A stretch of 64,000 bases of DNA from Acidobacteriota bacterium (GTDB lineage Bacteria > Acidobacteriota > Blastocatellia > UBA7656), in the NCBI GenBank assembly GCA_040754075.1, contig JBFMDH010000005.1, positions 247,011-311,010 on the forward strand, read 5' to 3'. The position numbers were made by a program, and so were the translations under genes. A model generated the notes under the pieces. It did no database searches. It was not told the origin of the DNA and worked only from the letters and a program-made list of their open reading frames with translations. The stretch's first letter is position 1. The number at the start of each line of letters is the position of its first letter. This document shows, piece after piece, positions 19,148 to 27,970 of this stretch.

Positions 19148-20617
19148 CTATTGTTGACCGCCTGCCGGTTTGGTGCCGGCAGCATCTTTTTTCGGCTTCA
19201 AGGGATTGTCAACAATGATGTCGAACCAACCAATCATCATTTCATCGTAGGTCGGGTCGCCCCAACGCACATCCTTTTTCGGGTCAGGATTATATTTGTT
19301 CTTGGTTGAATTATCGAAATGTGCAGTGACGATGACCTTGGTTCCCTTCGGCAAGGTCACAGGGTTTTTCAGATAATACATGGTCTGCCAGTTGAAGTTG
19401 AATTGGGGAACGTTGAGCAAGGTTTCCTGACGACCATCCGGGTAAACAACATCGTAACGCATATCTTTGCCACGCATATGCATGTGCGGCATATAGGTCA
19501 CAAGTTGCATATTAGCGGGAACGGTCATACAGGCTTTGACTTCATGGTTATCGGCACCGGCAGGAATTTTGAATGTCGCATTGACCACGCCTGCGGTAAT
19601 CATCATTTTATCCGGCGGTTCTTTGGCGAATTTCAAGCCGATTTTGGTGCGGTCTTTTTCGGCTTTATTCAATCCGCCGCTGAATGCCGAATAGTGCATC
19701 TGGAACATGATGTAGGAACCGGCGGGAACCCGTTTTGCCATACCGACAGGCCAAACATCAGGCTGCTTGCCTGGCGCATATCCGGCAAGCAGTGCGCCTT
19801 CCTGCGCTTCGGGATTTGCAGCCGCCCCGGCTCCGCGCCGTGCGCTTCCGCCACCCGGGCCGCCTGCCGTAGGCTGTGCCGCACAGGTATCATCATTGAC
19901 CGGCGCGTCCATCTTGACGCGCCGCAGCGTGCCATCCCAATACATCATGCCGCCGCCCTCTTGCGAAGAAGTCCGGGTTCCTTCTTTTTCAGCTTTCATT
20001 CGCGCTTCAGCAATTTTTGGCGATTGCAGGAAAGCGATAACGTGATGCACCACTTTGCGGTTGCCAGGAAGAATTTCCGCAGACTGAATCCATTTGTCTT
20101 CGGCAAAGTTCGTCGGCACCCAGAAATTGATGTAGTTGTCGGGGGCGTTGGGTTCGACTGTCCACTCTTGCGGCAATTCAAAAACCACATCGGGTTTTCC
20201 GGTTGACCATCCGCCTTTTGCGGCTTCAGGCACCGGCGGCAAATCTTTGGGATTGCCTTCCTTGGCACCCTGGTCAACCCACGCCACCACGGTCTCGATG
20301 TCGGCTTGGCTCAGGCGGCAATCGTTGGCGAATTCCCCATACTGCGGGTCGGGACTCCACGGCGGCATCTCGCGACTCAGGACTTTCTCTTTTATCGATT
20401 TCGCCCACGGTCGCGATTCCTTGTAGCTCATCAACGACATCGGCGCAATGTCGTTCGCTCGGTGACACTCCGCACAATTCTTATAAAATATCGGCGCGAT
20501 ATCTTTTGTGTAGGTTACTGGTTTCTTGGCTTTGGTGTTTGCACTGATGTGAGCGCTGCCAATGGCTACTGCAATGGCGGCAACAAACAGCGCAAGGACG
20601 AGTCGCTTCGGGGTCAT
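19148..20617 (-). CDS. Heme c / PHM-like copper protein (paralogue C)
   Basis: 489 aa. Signal peptide, CAECH heme, VVHHVIAF, MFQMHYS, YMPHMHMRGKDM and DEMMIGWF are all present. The mid-protein insert (NDDTCAAQPTAGGPGGG) is Gly/Ala-rich. The DNA at 20233-20518, encoding the heme domain, is identical over 286 bases to that of paralogue D at 22042-22327, although the rest of the two genes has diverged. Its promoter would lie in the 390-base gap upstream. Confidence 0.88.
   Translation of the reverse strand: MTPKRLVLALFVAAIAVAIGSAHISANTKAKKPVTYTKDIAPIFYKNCAECHRANDIAPMSLMSYKESRPWAKSIKEKVLSREMPPWSPDPQYGEFANDCRLSQADIETVVAWVDQGAKEGNPKDLPPVPEAAKGGWSTGKPDVVFELPQEWTVEPNAPDNYINFWVPTNFAEDKWIQSAEILPGNRKVVHHVIAFLQSPKIAEARMKAEKEGTRTSSQEGGGMMYWDGTLRRVKMDAPVNDDTCAAQPTAGGPGGGSARRGAGAAANPEAQEGALLAGYAPGKQPDVWPVGMAKRVPAGSYIMFQMHYSAFSGGLNKAEKDRTKIGLKFAKEPPDKMMITAGVVNATFKIPAGADNHEVKACMTVPANMQLVTYMPHMHMRGKDMRYDVVYPDGRQETLLNVPQFNFNWQTMYYLKNPVTLPKGTKVIVTAHFDNSTKNKYNPDPKKDVRWGDPTYDEMMIGWFDIIVDNPLKPKKDAAGTKPAGGQQ
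20233..20518. repeat. 286-bp tract identical to 22042-22327 (copy 1)
   Basis: Read by eye, every base matches the second copy at a constant offset of 1809. It covers the heme domain of paralogue C, from just after the signal peptide to the KDLPP segment. Confidence 0.9.
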
Positions 20618-21007
20618 GAATGTTCTCTCCTTACAAGTTTAATAGTCAATTATTGCCAGACACGATAATAAAAGAGCCTTCCTATAATATTTCCGGTTAT
20701 TTTGAGTGTCAAGAATATATTGAAACTTTTTCAACTTTTCCGCACAGAACTTGAATCACATTTTAATTACGCCGGTTAAACCTGAAGCGTTACAAAAGCT
20801 TTGCCTTGATTTGTTGAAAAGGCTTTAAGTCTTCAAGCCTCCATACGCAAAATGATTTTGCCGAGGTTCATAAAAAAAACGCAAAATAAAAACGGCGGCT
20901 GAACAATCAACCACCGTTTCAAAATTTTTAAGTCTCAGGAGCAGGTCGGAAAATCGCGGTCATAGCCCGCTTTCTCAACTGCAAATTGTTTTGCAATCCG
21001 CTTTAAA
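20618..21007. other. Intergenic region upstream of paralogue C
   Basis: 390 AT-rich bases. The right part holds a terminator for paralogue D (20870-20919). The rest should contain the promoter and leader of paralogue C. No ORF or clear promoter was identified. Confidence 0.5.
20870..20919 (-). terminator. Intrinsic terminator after paralogue D
   Basis: On the minus strand AAACGGTGG (20919-20911) pairs with CCGCCGTTT (20898-20890), with one mismatch and a 12-base loop, followed by TTTATTTTGCG and a run of eight T. Confidence 0.78.
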
Positions 21008-22426
21008 TTATTTGCCCGCGCTTTTGGCAATATCGGGCTTCACGTTGTTATTGACGAGATAGTCCATCCAGCCAATCATCATTTCATCATAAGTCGGATC
21101 GCCCCAACGAATGTCTTGTTTGGCATTCGGATTATATTTATTCTTCTCCGAATTATCGAAATGCGCCGTGATAACCATGCGCGAACCTTTGGGAATCCAT
21201 AGCGGCTTCTTGAGTTCATACATGGTCTGCCAGTTGAAATTAAACTTAGGCACCCAGAGCAAGGTTTCACGTTTGCCATCCGGGTATACAACCTCATATT
21301 TCATATCTTTGCCGCGCAAATGCATATGCGGCATGTAGGAGATAATTTGCACATCCTGTTTGAAGACTTTGCAGGAGGTCACCTGATGATTGGCTGCGCC
21401 AGATGGAATCTTAAATAAAAAGTTGCTGATGCCTTCGGTTTTAATCTCTTTTTTGGGCGGCTCTTTGCTGAATTTCAATCCGACGCTGGTGCGGTCTTTT
21501 TCAGGTTGTTCAAATGCGCCTTTGAAACTGGAATAGTGCAATTGAAAGACCACTACTGCGCCCGCCGGGATTCGTTTTGCCGTATCGGGCTGCCAGACAT
21601 CTATACCGCGACCCGGCGCATATCCGGCTAAAAAGGTTCCCCGTCCGCCTTCGGCGCTGCTGCCTTCGTCATCATTATCAACCGCCAAACCTTTCGGCGC
21701 GTTGCAGCCATCATCAACCACCGGCGCTTCCGTCTTCACACGCGACAACGTGCCATCGCGGTAAAAAATTTCGGCGCGTTTATCACTGAGCCGCGCTCTT
21801 TGCCCTCCTGACTTTGCCAGTGTCTCAGGTGAAATAACAAACGCAATGACGTGATGCACAACCTTCTTGTTGCCGGGATGGATTTCGGCAGCCTGCACCC
21901 ATTTGTCTTCTTTCAAATTGGTCGGCACATTGAAATATAAAATTTGATCGGAGGTTTTGGGATTGACGATTTGCTCTTGCGGCATCGAAACAATCATATC
22001 GGGTTTGCCAATTCGCCAACCACCATCAGCAAATGCCGGAGCCGGCGGCAAATCTTTGGGATTGCCTTCCTTGGCACCCTGGTCAACCCACGCCACCACG
22101 GTCTCGATGTCGGCTTGGCTCAGGCGGCAATCGTTGGCGAATTCCCCATACTGCGGGTCGGGACTCCACGGCGGCATCTCGCGACTCAGGACTTTCTCTT
22201 TTATCGATTTCGCCCACGGTCGCGATTCCTTGTAGCTCATCAACGACATCGGCGCAATGTCGTTCGCTCGGTGACACTCCGCACAATTCTTATAAAATAT
22301 CGGCGCGATATCTTTTGTGTAGGTTACCGGTCTTTTCGTTTTTGAATTGGCGCTGATGTCAAACGTGACGGACGCGATGGCAGCGGCAAACACCAACAGC
22401 ACGAGTGCAAATCTCTTAGGGGTCAT
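21008..22426 (-). CDS. Heme c / PHM-like copper protein (paralogue D)
   Basis: 472 aa from ATG 22426, with AAAGGAGAG upstream; the longer frame to 22513 adds a non-signal-like stretch. Signal peptide, CAECH heme, VVHHVIAF, VFQLHYS, YMPHMHLRGKDM and DEMMIGWM are intact. The Cys-bearing insert (DDGCNAPKGLAVDNDDEG) is acidic where that of C is Gly-rich. The heme-domain DNA is identical to paralogue C, evidence of recent gene conversion or a partial duplication. It is the first cytochrome gene downstream of the selenoprotein gene, 155 bases away. Confidence 0.88.
   Translation of the reverse strand: MTPKRFALVLLVFAAAIASVTFDISANSKTKRPVTYTKDIAPIFYKNCAECHRANDIAPMSLMSYKESRPWAKSIKEKVLSREMPPWSPDPQYGEFANDCRLSQADIETVVAWVDQGAKEGNPKDLPPAPAFADGGWRIGKPDMIVSMPQEQIVNPKTSDQILYFNVPTNLKEDKWVQAAEIHPGNKKVVHHVIAFVISPETLAKSGGQRARLSDKRAEIFYRDGTLSRVKTEAPVVDDGCNAPKGLAVDNDDEGSSAEGGRGTFLAGYAPGRGIDVWQPDTAKRIPAGAVVVFQLHYSSFKGAFEQPEKDRTSVGLKFSKEPPKKEIKTEGISNFLFKIPSGAANHQVTSCKVFKQDVQIISYMPHMHLRGKDMKYEVVYPDGKRETLLWVPKFNFNWQTMYELKKPLWIPKGSRMVITAHFDNSEKNKYNPNAKQDIRWGDPTYDEMMIGWMDYLVNNNVKPDIAKSAGK
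22042..22327. repeat. 286-bp tract identical to 20233-20518 (copy 2)
   Basis: Second copy, within paralogue D. The flanking sequence diverges at once on both sides. Confidence 0.9.
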
Positions 22427-22581
22427 TTCACTCTCCTTTACAAATTTGATAATGCCTGTAGAAATGCGCCTTAAAATAAAATCAAAAATGATTAGGGAAT
22501 CGATGAATTCCAAGAGAGCTTAAAAATTTTCACCACCGAACAAGCCAAGAATACTCCAACCCATTGATAAAAATCCAATCC

Positions 22582-23106
22582 TCAATTCGCAACCAATCGC
22601 GCAACCAGGCTATCCAACACCGCTTCGGCGCGCGCTTCGATTTCCGCTTTAGTCTGGTCTTGAATCGGATGCGCTACATAAATGGCATCGAAATCGCTGC
22701 GCCCGAGAGCGGCGGCTTGCGCTCTTGCGGCAAACATAAACTCGGTTGTGGCGACCGGCACCGCCGGGATGCCCAGATTTTCAAGTTTCGTGGTATCGTG
22801 CAAACTGCACGTTGTACAAGACCCTCAATCAGCCAGCGCCTCAATCACCGCATCACAAACTTTGAGTTGTTCAATCACCGCATCGGGCGCGGGTTTGGTA
22901 AACGTCGGCTTCATGGCGCGAATCACTTCGGCAACCTTGAAGCGGTCTTTGAGCAGACGTTCAAGATGGTCTAAGAAAAAACTGCCACCCGGTTTGCTGA
23001 TGTCGAGCAAGCCAATGGTTTTTCCTGCAAGCGTCGCAAGGCGCGGCGCAACCTTCGCCTGCGTTTGTTGATGTTCATTAAACGGATTCACCAGAACTGT
23101 CGGCAT
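22582..23106 (-). CDS. UGSC-type selenoprotein (in-frame UGA read as selenocysteine)
   Basis: One 174-aa protein interrupted by a TGA at 22825-22827 (residue 94). The frame stays open for 80 codons on both sides and yields the motif U-G-S-C-T-T-C-S-L-H, the signature of the UGSC family of (seleno)proteins, in which U can be Sec or Cys. ATG 23106 has AAAGGAG upstream. Right after the UGA the mRNA can fold CGUGCA-GUU-UGCACG: a 6-bp stem with a G-first apical loop, 19 bases from the UGA, which fits bacterial SECIS rules. The Sec94/Cys97 pair suggests a redox active site. The N-terminal half (TVLVNPFNEHQQTQ, GLLDISKPGGSFFLD) looks Rossmann-like. Cytoplasmic. Gene callers would report two fragments. 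Confidence 0.88.
22797..22827 (-). promoter_or_regulatory. Sec codon and putative SECIS hairpin
   Basis: UGA at 22827-22825 followed by a short hairpin, CGTGCA-GTT-TGCACG on the minus strand. Loop position, G at the first loop base and distance all match the bacterial SECIS consensus. Confidence 0.7.
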
Positions 23107-23119
23107 AAACTCTCCTTTA

Positions 23120-23304
23120 ATTGCGGATTGCGAAATGCGGATTGCGGATTGGCTGAATAGTTCTAGGTATCAACCTTAATCGCGCAAAACCAATTTAGCC
23201 TCTTTACCAAATCCGCAAACGGCTATCGCACTTCTGCTTTGAAATGCTCGTCAAAGATGCTAATAGCAACGTCAATCCACAATCCGCATTTCGCAATCCG
23301 CAAT
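23120..23304. repeat. 24-bp perfect inverted repeat flanking the gap before the selenoprotein gene
   Basis: Arms ATTGCGGATTGCGAAATGCG... at 23120-23143 and its exact complement at 23281-23304, separated by 137 bases and built from a GCGGATT heptamer. The right arm encodes the last residues (IADCEMRI) of the thioredoxin-fusion protein. Confidence 0.82.
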
Positions 23305-24909
23305 CGGATAGGTGACCATTTGACTGCCGCGTGCGCCGGTTGCCCAACTGCTGATGACCGCAGAGAATTTTCCCGCCGTGCCGCCTGCGACAATGATTTT
23401 AATCTGTTCGGGCGCTGCGAATTTCAAATAGCACGGCTCGCCATCAATCACCGTCTCTTTGTAAAAGCGTGTGAGTTGCGTGCCTTCGCCGTTGTTTTCA
23501 GTATATTCCTTGAGCGGAATGCCTGTGTTATTGAATAAAAATTCGCGCACCTGCTGTTTGTTCCATTCCTCGCGTTTGAGTGTTTTTACATGTTCAGGGC
23601 AAAGCACAACAATGGCTTCAAACAACGCGCAGACGCGATAGGTCCAACTGGTTGCCAGTTGATGACAGATGGCTTTTAAAATCTGTTTGCCTTCGCGGGC
23701 ATTATGTTCGCTGACGCCGCGCGGCGGTTCTGCGGCAAATAGCGTCACCGCGCTTTGTTCAGGCGCAAATCCCATCTCAACATGCAGCGGTTCCCAGGCG
23801 CTCTCTTCTTCGTTTTCGGCGATGCAATACGAAAACTTTCCGGGATTGCCAAGCGTTGACATATCGATTTCGCCGGGACGCGCGCCGCCAAGGTTGGTAA
23901 GCAGCAGTTGCAATGCCCGCCCTACGGAACTATTGGCGCGGGCAACATTACTGAAGACATTACCCGCGCAAGCGAAATTCAATTGCTTACGAATTGGCCC
24001 ATTGATAATCACCAGCGGCGCAGCAGAATGCGTGGTTGCCTGAACGCCGTGAATGTTGAAGCGTTCGTCACACACGGCGCGAACCAGGGGAATGAGCACG
24101 CGCATCATTTCCGGCGCGCATCCCGCCATCACCGCGTTTGCGGCAATTTTTTCAACCGTCGCCTCTCCATAATTCGGCGCAATGCGTCCGATGATTTCAT
24201 CCGGTGGAAGTTCGGTTGCCGCAAGCATTCGTTCAACTCGTTCAACGGTTGGCGGCACCACCGGAAGCGCATCGGCTATGCCGTTTTGCAGACAATAATC
24301 ATATGGGTCTGTGTCGTCGGCAAGTTCAATCAGCGATGCCCGCGCCCCGCGTTTGCTGTAAAGATGCAAACTTGCTGCGGTCTCACCTTCGCCTTGTTGT
24401 TCAAGATGGCGCGACGTGCAGCCGGGCTTGGTGTCGGGATTGCCATCAAACTTTTCCGCAATGATGACTGGCTCGCGATTTAAAGCTTCGCACATCATCG
24501 CCGCAATCGTATTCAAATCCGTTTTATCGAAAGCCATTTGCGTGAAGACGATGCGCTTTTCCTGATTCACCAGAAACAGTGTGGGCACAGCCTCAGGGTC
24601 ATAGGCGCGCGTCACCGCTAAATCGCCGTCAAGCGCCACCGGAAAAGCAATCGCAAGCTGCTTGATGAGTTCGCGAGTGCGTAGCGCATCATCTTGCGAA
24701 ATGCCGATGATATGAGCATCAGGCAAGTCATTCACAAGGCGATTCAAATAAGGAATCGTCAAATGGCAGGTCGGACAATCGGTTTCAAAAAAAATCAGCA
24801 GCGTCGGTTTTTCCGTGGCGATTGTCAACCGTCGGGTTGAATCATCAATTGATGGCAGGGAAAACAGCGGCGCGTGGTCTTTGATTTGAAGCATGGTGAC
24901 GGCAAGCAT
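23272..24909 (-). CDS. Thioredoxin/TlpA-like domain fused to a large unknown domain, selenoprotein neighbour
   Basis: 545 aa. Residues 1-150 are a TlpA/AhpC-like thioredoxin domain with a CPTC redox pair (Cys45, Cys48) and the cis-Pro segment AVPTLFLV. There is no signal peptide. From about 200 onward is a different domain beginning 'DPYDYCLQNGIADALPVVPP', with several Cys (YDYCLQNG, VMAGCAPEM, NFACAGNVF). I do not recognise its function. It lies 165 bases upstream of the UGSC selenoprotein on the same strand, so a shared thiol/selenol redox role is likely: the thioredoxin half may reduce the selenoprotein. The start is uncertain; ATG 24894 is an alternative. The final ten residues come from a repeat arm. 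Confidence 0.75.
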   Translation of the reverse strand: MLAVTMLQIKDHAPLFSLPSIDDSTRRLTIATEKPTLLIFFETDCPTCHLTIPYLNRLVNDLPDAHIIGISQDDALRTRELIKQLAIAFPVALDGDLAVTRAYDPEAVPTLFLVNQEKRIVFTQMAFDKTDLNTIAAMMCEALNREPVIIAEKFDGNPDTKPGCTSRHLEQQGEGETAASLHLYSKRGARASLIELADDTDPYDYCLQNGIADALPVVPPTVERVERMLAATELPPDEIIGRIAPNYGEATVEKIAANAVMAGCAPEMMRVLIPLVRAVCDERFNIHGVQATTHSAAPLVIINGPIRKQLNFACAGNVFSNVARANSSVGRALQLLLTNLGGARPGEIDMSTLGNPGKFSYCIAENEEESAWEPLHVEMGFAPEQSAVTLFAAEPPRGVSEHNAREGKQILKAICHQLATSWTYRVCALFEAIVVLCPEHVKTLKREEWNKQQVREFLFNNTGIPLKEYTENNGEGTQLTRFYKETVIDGEPCYLKFAAPEQIKIIVAGGTAGKFSAVISSWATGARGSQMVTYPIADCEMRIVD

Positions 24910-24935
24910 ATCTCCAACAGCCCGGAAAAAGCAAA

Positions 24936-24998
24936 GCAGCGCAGTTACTTTGCGAGTGATGCATCGTTTGCATAGCTATCGCAAAATAACCGCGCTGC
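24936..24998 (-). terminator. Long hairpin after the small secreted-protein gene
   Basis: 20-base arms (24936-24955 and 24979-24998) pair with two mismatches, and the loop adds an ATGCA/TGCAT stem. On the minus strand a T-rich tract (TTTGCTTTTT) follows. Confidence 0.6.
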
Positions 24999-25025
24999 AA
25001 AGCGTGGCAATATTAAAAACCCGCG

Positions 25026-25526
25026 TTATTGTTTGGCGTAAACTTCGGTTGATTCCTGCTCGCCTCTCGGTGTCGTGCGTTTGGTGTGAATCTTTAAAGT
25101 TTTGCCACCGTCCGCAAGTTCCCAATGTGCTTGAGCGGTAATTTCAAACTCTTGCCCTTGCATGCTGAGTTTTGACACAGTGTTGATTTCGAGAATTTTG
25201 CCGTCGCCTTGCCATTTGGCTTTGTGTGTAGATGTGCCTTCCATACGACCGGTCATTTTACTGGTGGTTTCACTGCCATCAAGATTGTAGGTTGTTATCT
25301 GTTCGCCACGCGCAGTTTTTCTAACAGCTGTCAGCGTTTTTGCATCCTGCTTGACGTCCAGCGTAATCTCACCACCGCCGCCACCGCCGCCCGGTCCTTG
25401 TGGCAAGGTGCTCTTTGATGCGTCCAATTTCCAGGTGCCTGAAAAATCTGTGCCTGCTGCGCTCACGGAAACTGCCGCCATCACCATCATTAAAAACATC
25501 GAACCATAAGCTAATATTTTTTTCAC
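25026..25526 (-). CDS. Small secreted protein with FSGTWKLD motif
   Basis: 166 aa from GTG 25526, preceded by AAGGAG. A signal peptide ends at SVSAAG. The mature protein starts 'TDFSGTWKLDASKS', a pattern typical of short lipocalin-like beta-barrel secreted proteins in Acidobacteriota, with a poly-Gly stretch (GPGGGGGGG). No enzymatic residues were recognised. Ligand unknown. Confidence 0.72.
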   Translation of the reverse strand: MKKILAYGSMFLMMVMAAVSVSAAGTDFSGTWKLDASKSTLPQGPGGGGGGGEITLDVKQDAKTLTAVRKTARGEQITTYNLDGSETTSKMTGRMEGTSTHKAKWQGDGKILEINTVSKLSMQGQEFEITAQAHWELADGGKTLKIHTKRTTPRGEQESTEVYAKQ

Positions 25527-25651
25527 TTTTTCTTTCTCCTTGTTAATCGTTTTGAGGGAAGATTTGCGAATCACCCCACTCGAAAGTCCGCCAATTTAAT
25601 GACGTAAGCCGGATGCCGCAGGTTACGAGAAAGTTGTGCGGCGGCTTTAGC

Positions 25652-26416
25652 TTAATCGCGATACGACGGATCGATTCTATCGAGTTTGCGAAGCAAGGCG
25701 GGCCAAGCCAAATCGCCGCCCATGCCTTTGGTGGCTTCGGCGGATTGCGCGCGAATGCCGCGCAAAATCGGTTCGGCAATGTGGGTGAGTTCGCCGCCCG
25801 CTTGCGCCATCACCTGTATGCGACACGCGGCATCAAGGGTATACATCGCCAGGAAGGCTTCCGCAGCATTTCTGCCAACCGTGAGTAACCCGTGATTGCG
25901 CAAAATCAAACAATTGTTGGTGCCGAGGTCTGCCACCAAGCGCGGTTTCTCTTCGGCATTCAAAGCCACGCCTTCATAGTCGTGATAGCTGATGGATGAA
26001 AGCGGAAACAGCGAGTGTTGCGAAATCGGCAGCAGTCCGTTTTTCTGCGCTGATACGGCAACGCCATGAATCGTGTGGGTGTGAAAAACACAGTGCGCAT
26101 CTTCGCGCGCTTCATGCACGGCGCTGTGAATGGTGAACCCGGCAGGGTTAATGAAATAAGGCGAATCCATCACAGTATTTCCCTGAAGGTCGATTTTCAC
26201 CAAACTCGAGGCGGTGATCTCTTCAAATAAAAATCCATAAGGATTGATCAGGAAATGGTGGTCGCTTCCGGGAACGCGCATGGAAATGTGTGTAAAAATC
26301 AGATCATCCCATTTATACAGCGCGGTCAAACGGTAGAGCGCAGCCAGGTCAACCCGCGCCTGCCACTCTTCGGCGGAAACTTTTTCACGAACATTGATTG
26401 CTTTTGCGGTTTGCAT
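25652..26416 (-). CDS. Class II aldolase/adducin family protein
   Basis: 254 aa. The metal-binding motif 'FHTHTIHGVAVS' and 'LRNHGLLTVG' mark the class II aldolase/adducin fold, which includes fuculose-1-phosphate aldolase and ribulose-5-phosphate 4-epimerase relatives. It is cytoplasmic and probably metal-dependent. Substrate specificity cannot be read. It follows paralogue E by 133 bases, on the same strand. Confidence 0.9.
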   Translation of the reverse strand: MQTAKAINVREKVSAEEWQARVDLAALYRLTALYKWDDLIFTHISMRVPGSDHHFLINPYGFLFEEITASSLVKIDLQGNTVMDSPYFINPAGFTIHSAVHEAREDAHCVFHTHTIHGVAVSAQKNGLLPISQHSLFPLSSISYHDYEGVALNAEEKPRLVADLGTNNCLILRNHGLLTVGRNAAEAFLAMYTLDAACRIQVMAQAGGELTHIAEPILRGIRAQSAEATKGMGGDLAWPALLRKLDRIDPSYRD

Positions 26417-26502
26417 AATGCGGACTCCTTTCGATGCTTTTTAAGCTGGTGACTTTCAATCAGCAAAATCTGTCGGAATATCGATTAGCCATGCTTCTTT
26501 GA

Positions 26503-26544
26503 TTTTTGCTTTTAAACTTTTGCCTTTTAACTTTTGCCTTTTGC
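26503..26544. repeat. Heptanucleotide-period repeat (CTTTTGC family)
   Basis: Six heptamers of the CTTTTGC/CTTTTAA type end 6 bases before the stop of paralogue E's gene. This is the complement of the GGCAAAA unit at 8551 and 15450. Confidence 0.78.
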
Positions 26545-26549
26545 CTTTC

Positions 26550-27866
26550 TTATTGTCCTTTACTCGCTGGTGCTGGTGATGCGGCAGGCACGACGTGACC
26601 TTTTTTCACCGTGAGGTTCAAATTCTCATCAATCGCTTCATAGAAGATGCGCCCCTGCATCATCTCGTCGGCAGTGGTTTCGCCCCAACGCACAACTTGC
26701 GCGGGGTTAGGATTAAATTTATTTTTGGCGCTGTTATCATATGTCCCGATGAATTCGACCTGTGTGCCTTTCGCAACGCGCATTGGCTCGGTGAGCAAAT
26801 AGACCCGCTGCCAGTTGAAATCATAACGTGGAACGGTGAGCACATCTTCGACGCGACCGTCCGGGTAGGTAAAGCGTATCACATAGGATTTGCCGCGCAG
26901 GTGCATGTGTACATGAAAGAAGCGAATCAACGCATCGGTATTAAAGGTCTTTTTATCGGTGAGTGAATAGTTGGCGTCACCGGGTTGCACTTCGAGATCT
27001 TTCCGATCACCAAACAGCACGCGCAAATTTTTCTTCACGATGCCATCGGCGAGATAGAGTCCAACCGAAGTCTGGTCAATCTGTTCTTTTTCGGTGGGCG
27101 CGTAATGAATCTGGATGCCGAGTTTCATGCCTTTGGGAATCATCACCGCTGTGCCTTCCGCAAGCATGATGGGTTGCACGCCGGGTGCCCATCCCGAAAC
27201 CATCACAGTGCCGCGCGCCGACGGGTCGAAATCGCCTGCGATGTAGCCTTCTTCAGGAACCTTGAAATTTGCAGGCACAACGTGAGTGTTGGCGTGGTGC
27301 ACGGCTTTCAAATTCCCCGGTCGCGTTTCAATCGACCGCAACCAGGTGGTTTCGGGAAAGACATAATCGAAAACGAAAAACACATACAAATCTTTTTGCC
27401 TGGCTTTCACGGTAAACGGTTTTTGCACTTTGACGACGACATCAGGTTGACCGAGTTTCCAATCGTCTTTCCAAATGCGGGCGGCGGGCAGATCTTTGGC
27501 GTTGCCTTTGGCAGCGCCGCTATCGACCCATTTCGTAACCGTGGCAATCTCCTCATCGGTGAGGCGCGGGTCATGTTGATAACGTCCGATAGCGCCGGTC
27601 GCATGAAAAGGCGGCATCTCGCGGTTGACGATTTTTTCTTTGATGGAACGCGCCCAGGGTCGCGCTTCTTCAAAGGTCACAAGCGACATTGGCGCGACGC
27701 CACCGGCGCGGTGACACTCTTCACAGCGACGTTGGAAAATCGGCGCGACATCTTTGGTGAAAGTGATTTTGGTTTTATCGCTGCCGCTGTTGCCCGAAGT
27801 GGACGACGGCAAATAGACCGCAAGCATCAATAGACCCATGCCGATGAAGAAGATTATTTTTTTCAT
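26550..27866 (-). CDS. Heme c / PHM-like copper protein (paralogue E)
   Basis: 438 aa. Signal peptide, then CEECH at 48-52, the 'FEEARPWARSIKEK' signature, AVHHANTHV (HH), IQIHYAP, HVHMHLRGKSY and DEMMQGRIFY, so all six copper ligands are present. It is the most divergent copper-competent member and sits 104 bases after the TonB receptor gene, separate from the A-D block. The pairing suggests a TonB-imported substrate or metal, which is inferred. Confidence 0.88.
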   Translation of the reverse strand: MKKIIFFIGMGLLMLAVYLPSSTSGNSGSDKTKITFTKDVAPIFQRRCEECHRAGGVAPMSLVTFEEARPWARSIKEKIVNREMPPFHATGAIGRYQHDPRLTDEEIATVTKWVDSGAAKGNAKDLPAARIWKDDWKLGQPDVVVKVQKPFTVKARQKDLYVFFVFDYVFPETTWLRSIETRPGNLKAVHHANTHVVPANFKVPEEGYIAGDFDPSARGTVMVSGWAPGVQPIMLAEGTAVMIPKGMKLGIQIHYAPTEKEQIDQTSVGLYLADGIVKKNLRVLFGDRKDLEVQPGDANYSLTDKKTFNTDALIRFFHVHMHLRGKSYVIRFTYPDGRVEDVLTVPRYDFNWQRVYLLTEPMRVAKGTQVEFIGTYDNSAKNKFNPNPAQVVRWGETTADEMMQGRIFYEAIDENLNLTVKKGHVVPAASPAPASKGQ

Positions 27867-27889
27867 GGAGACTCCCTTTCACGCGAAGC

Positions 27890-27940
27890 AAAAATTTAGC
27901 CACGAGCAGCAATGAAACGGCAATCGCAACTCGTGGCTAA
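27890..27940 (-). terminator. Terminator-like hairpin after the TonB receptor
   Basis: Perfect 11-bp arms TTAGCCACGAG (27896-27906) and CTCGTGGCTAA (27930-27940), then ATTTTTGC on the minus strand. Confidence 0.7.
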
Positions 27941-27970
27941 GTTTTATCCAAAACGACGGATGAATCAAGT

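Noticed and set aside
22582..22803. Two separate small genes at 22582-22803 and 22825-23106
   Set aside because: They are one reading frame interrupted by a UGA that fits selenocysteine; the 73-aa piece has no ribosome site of its own.
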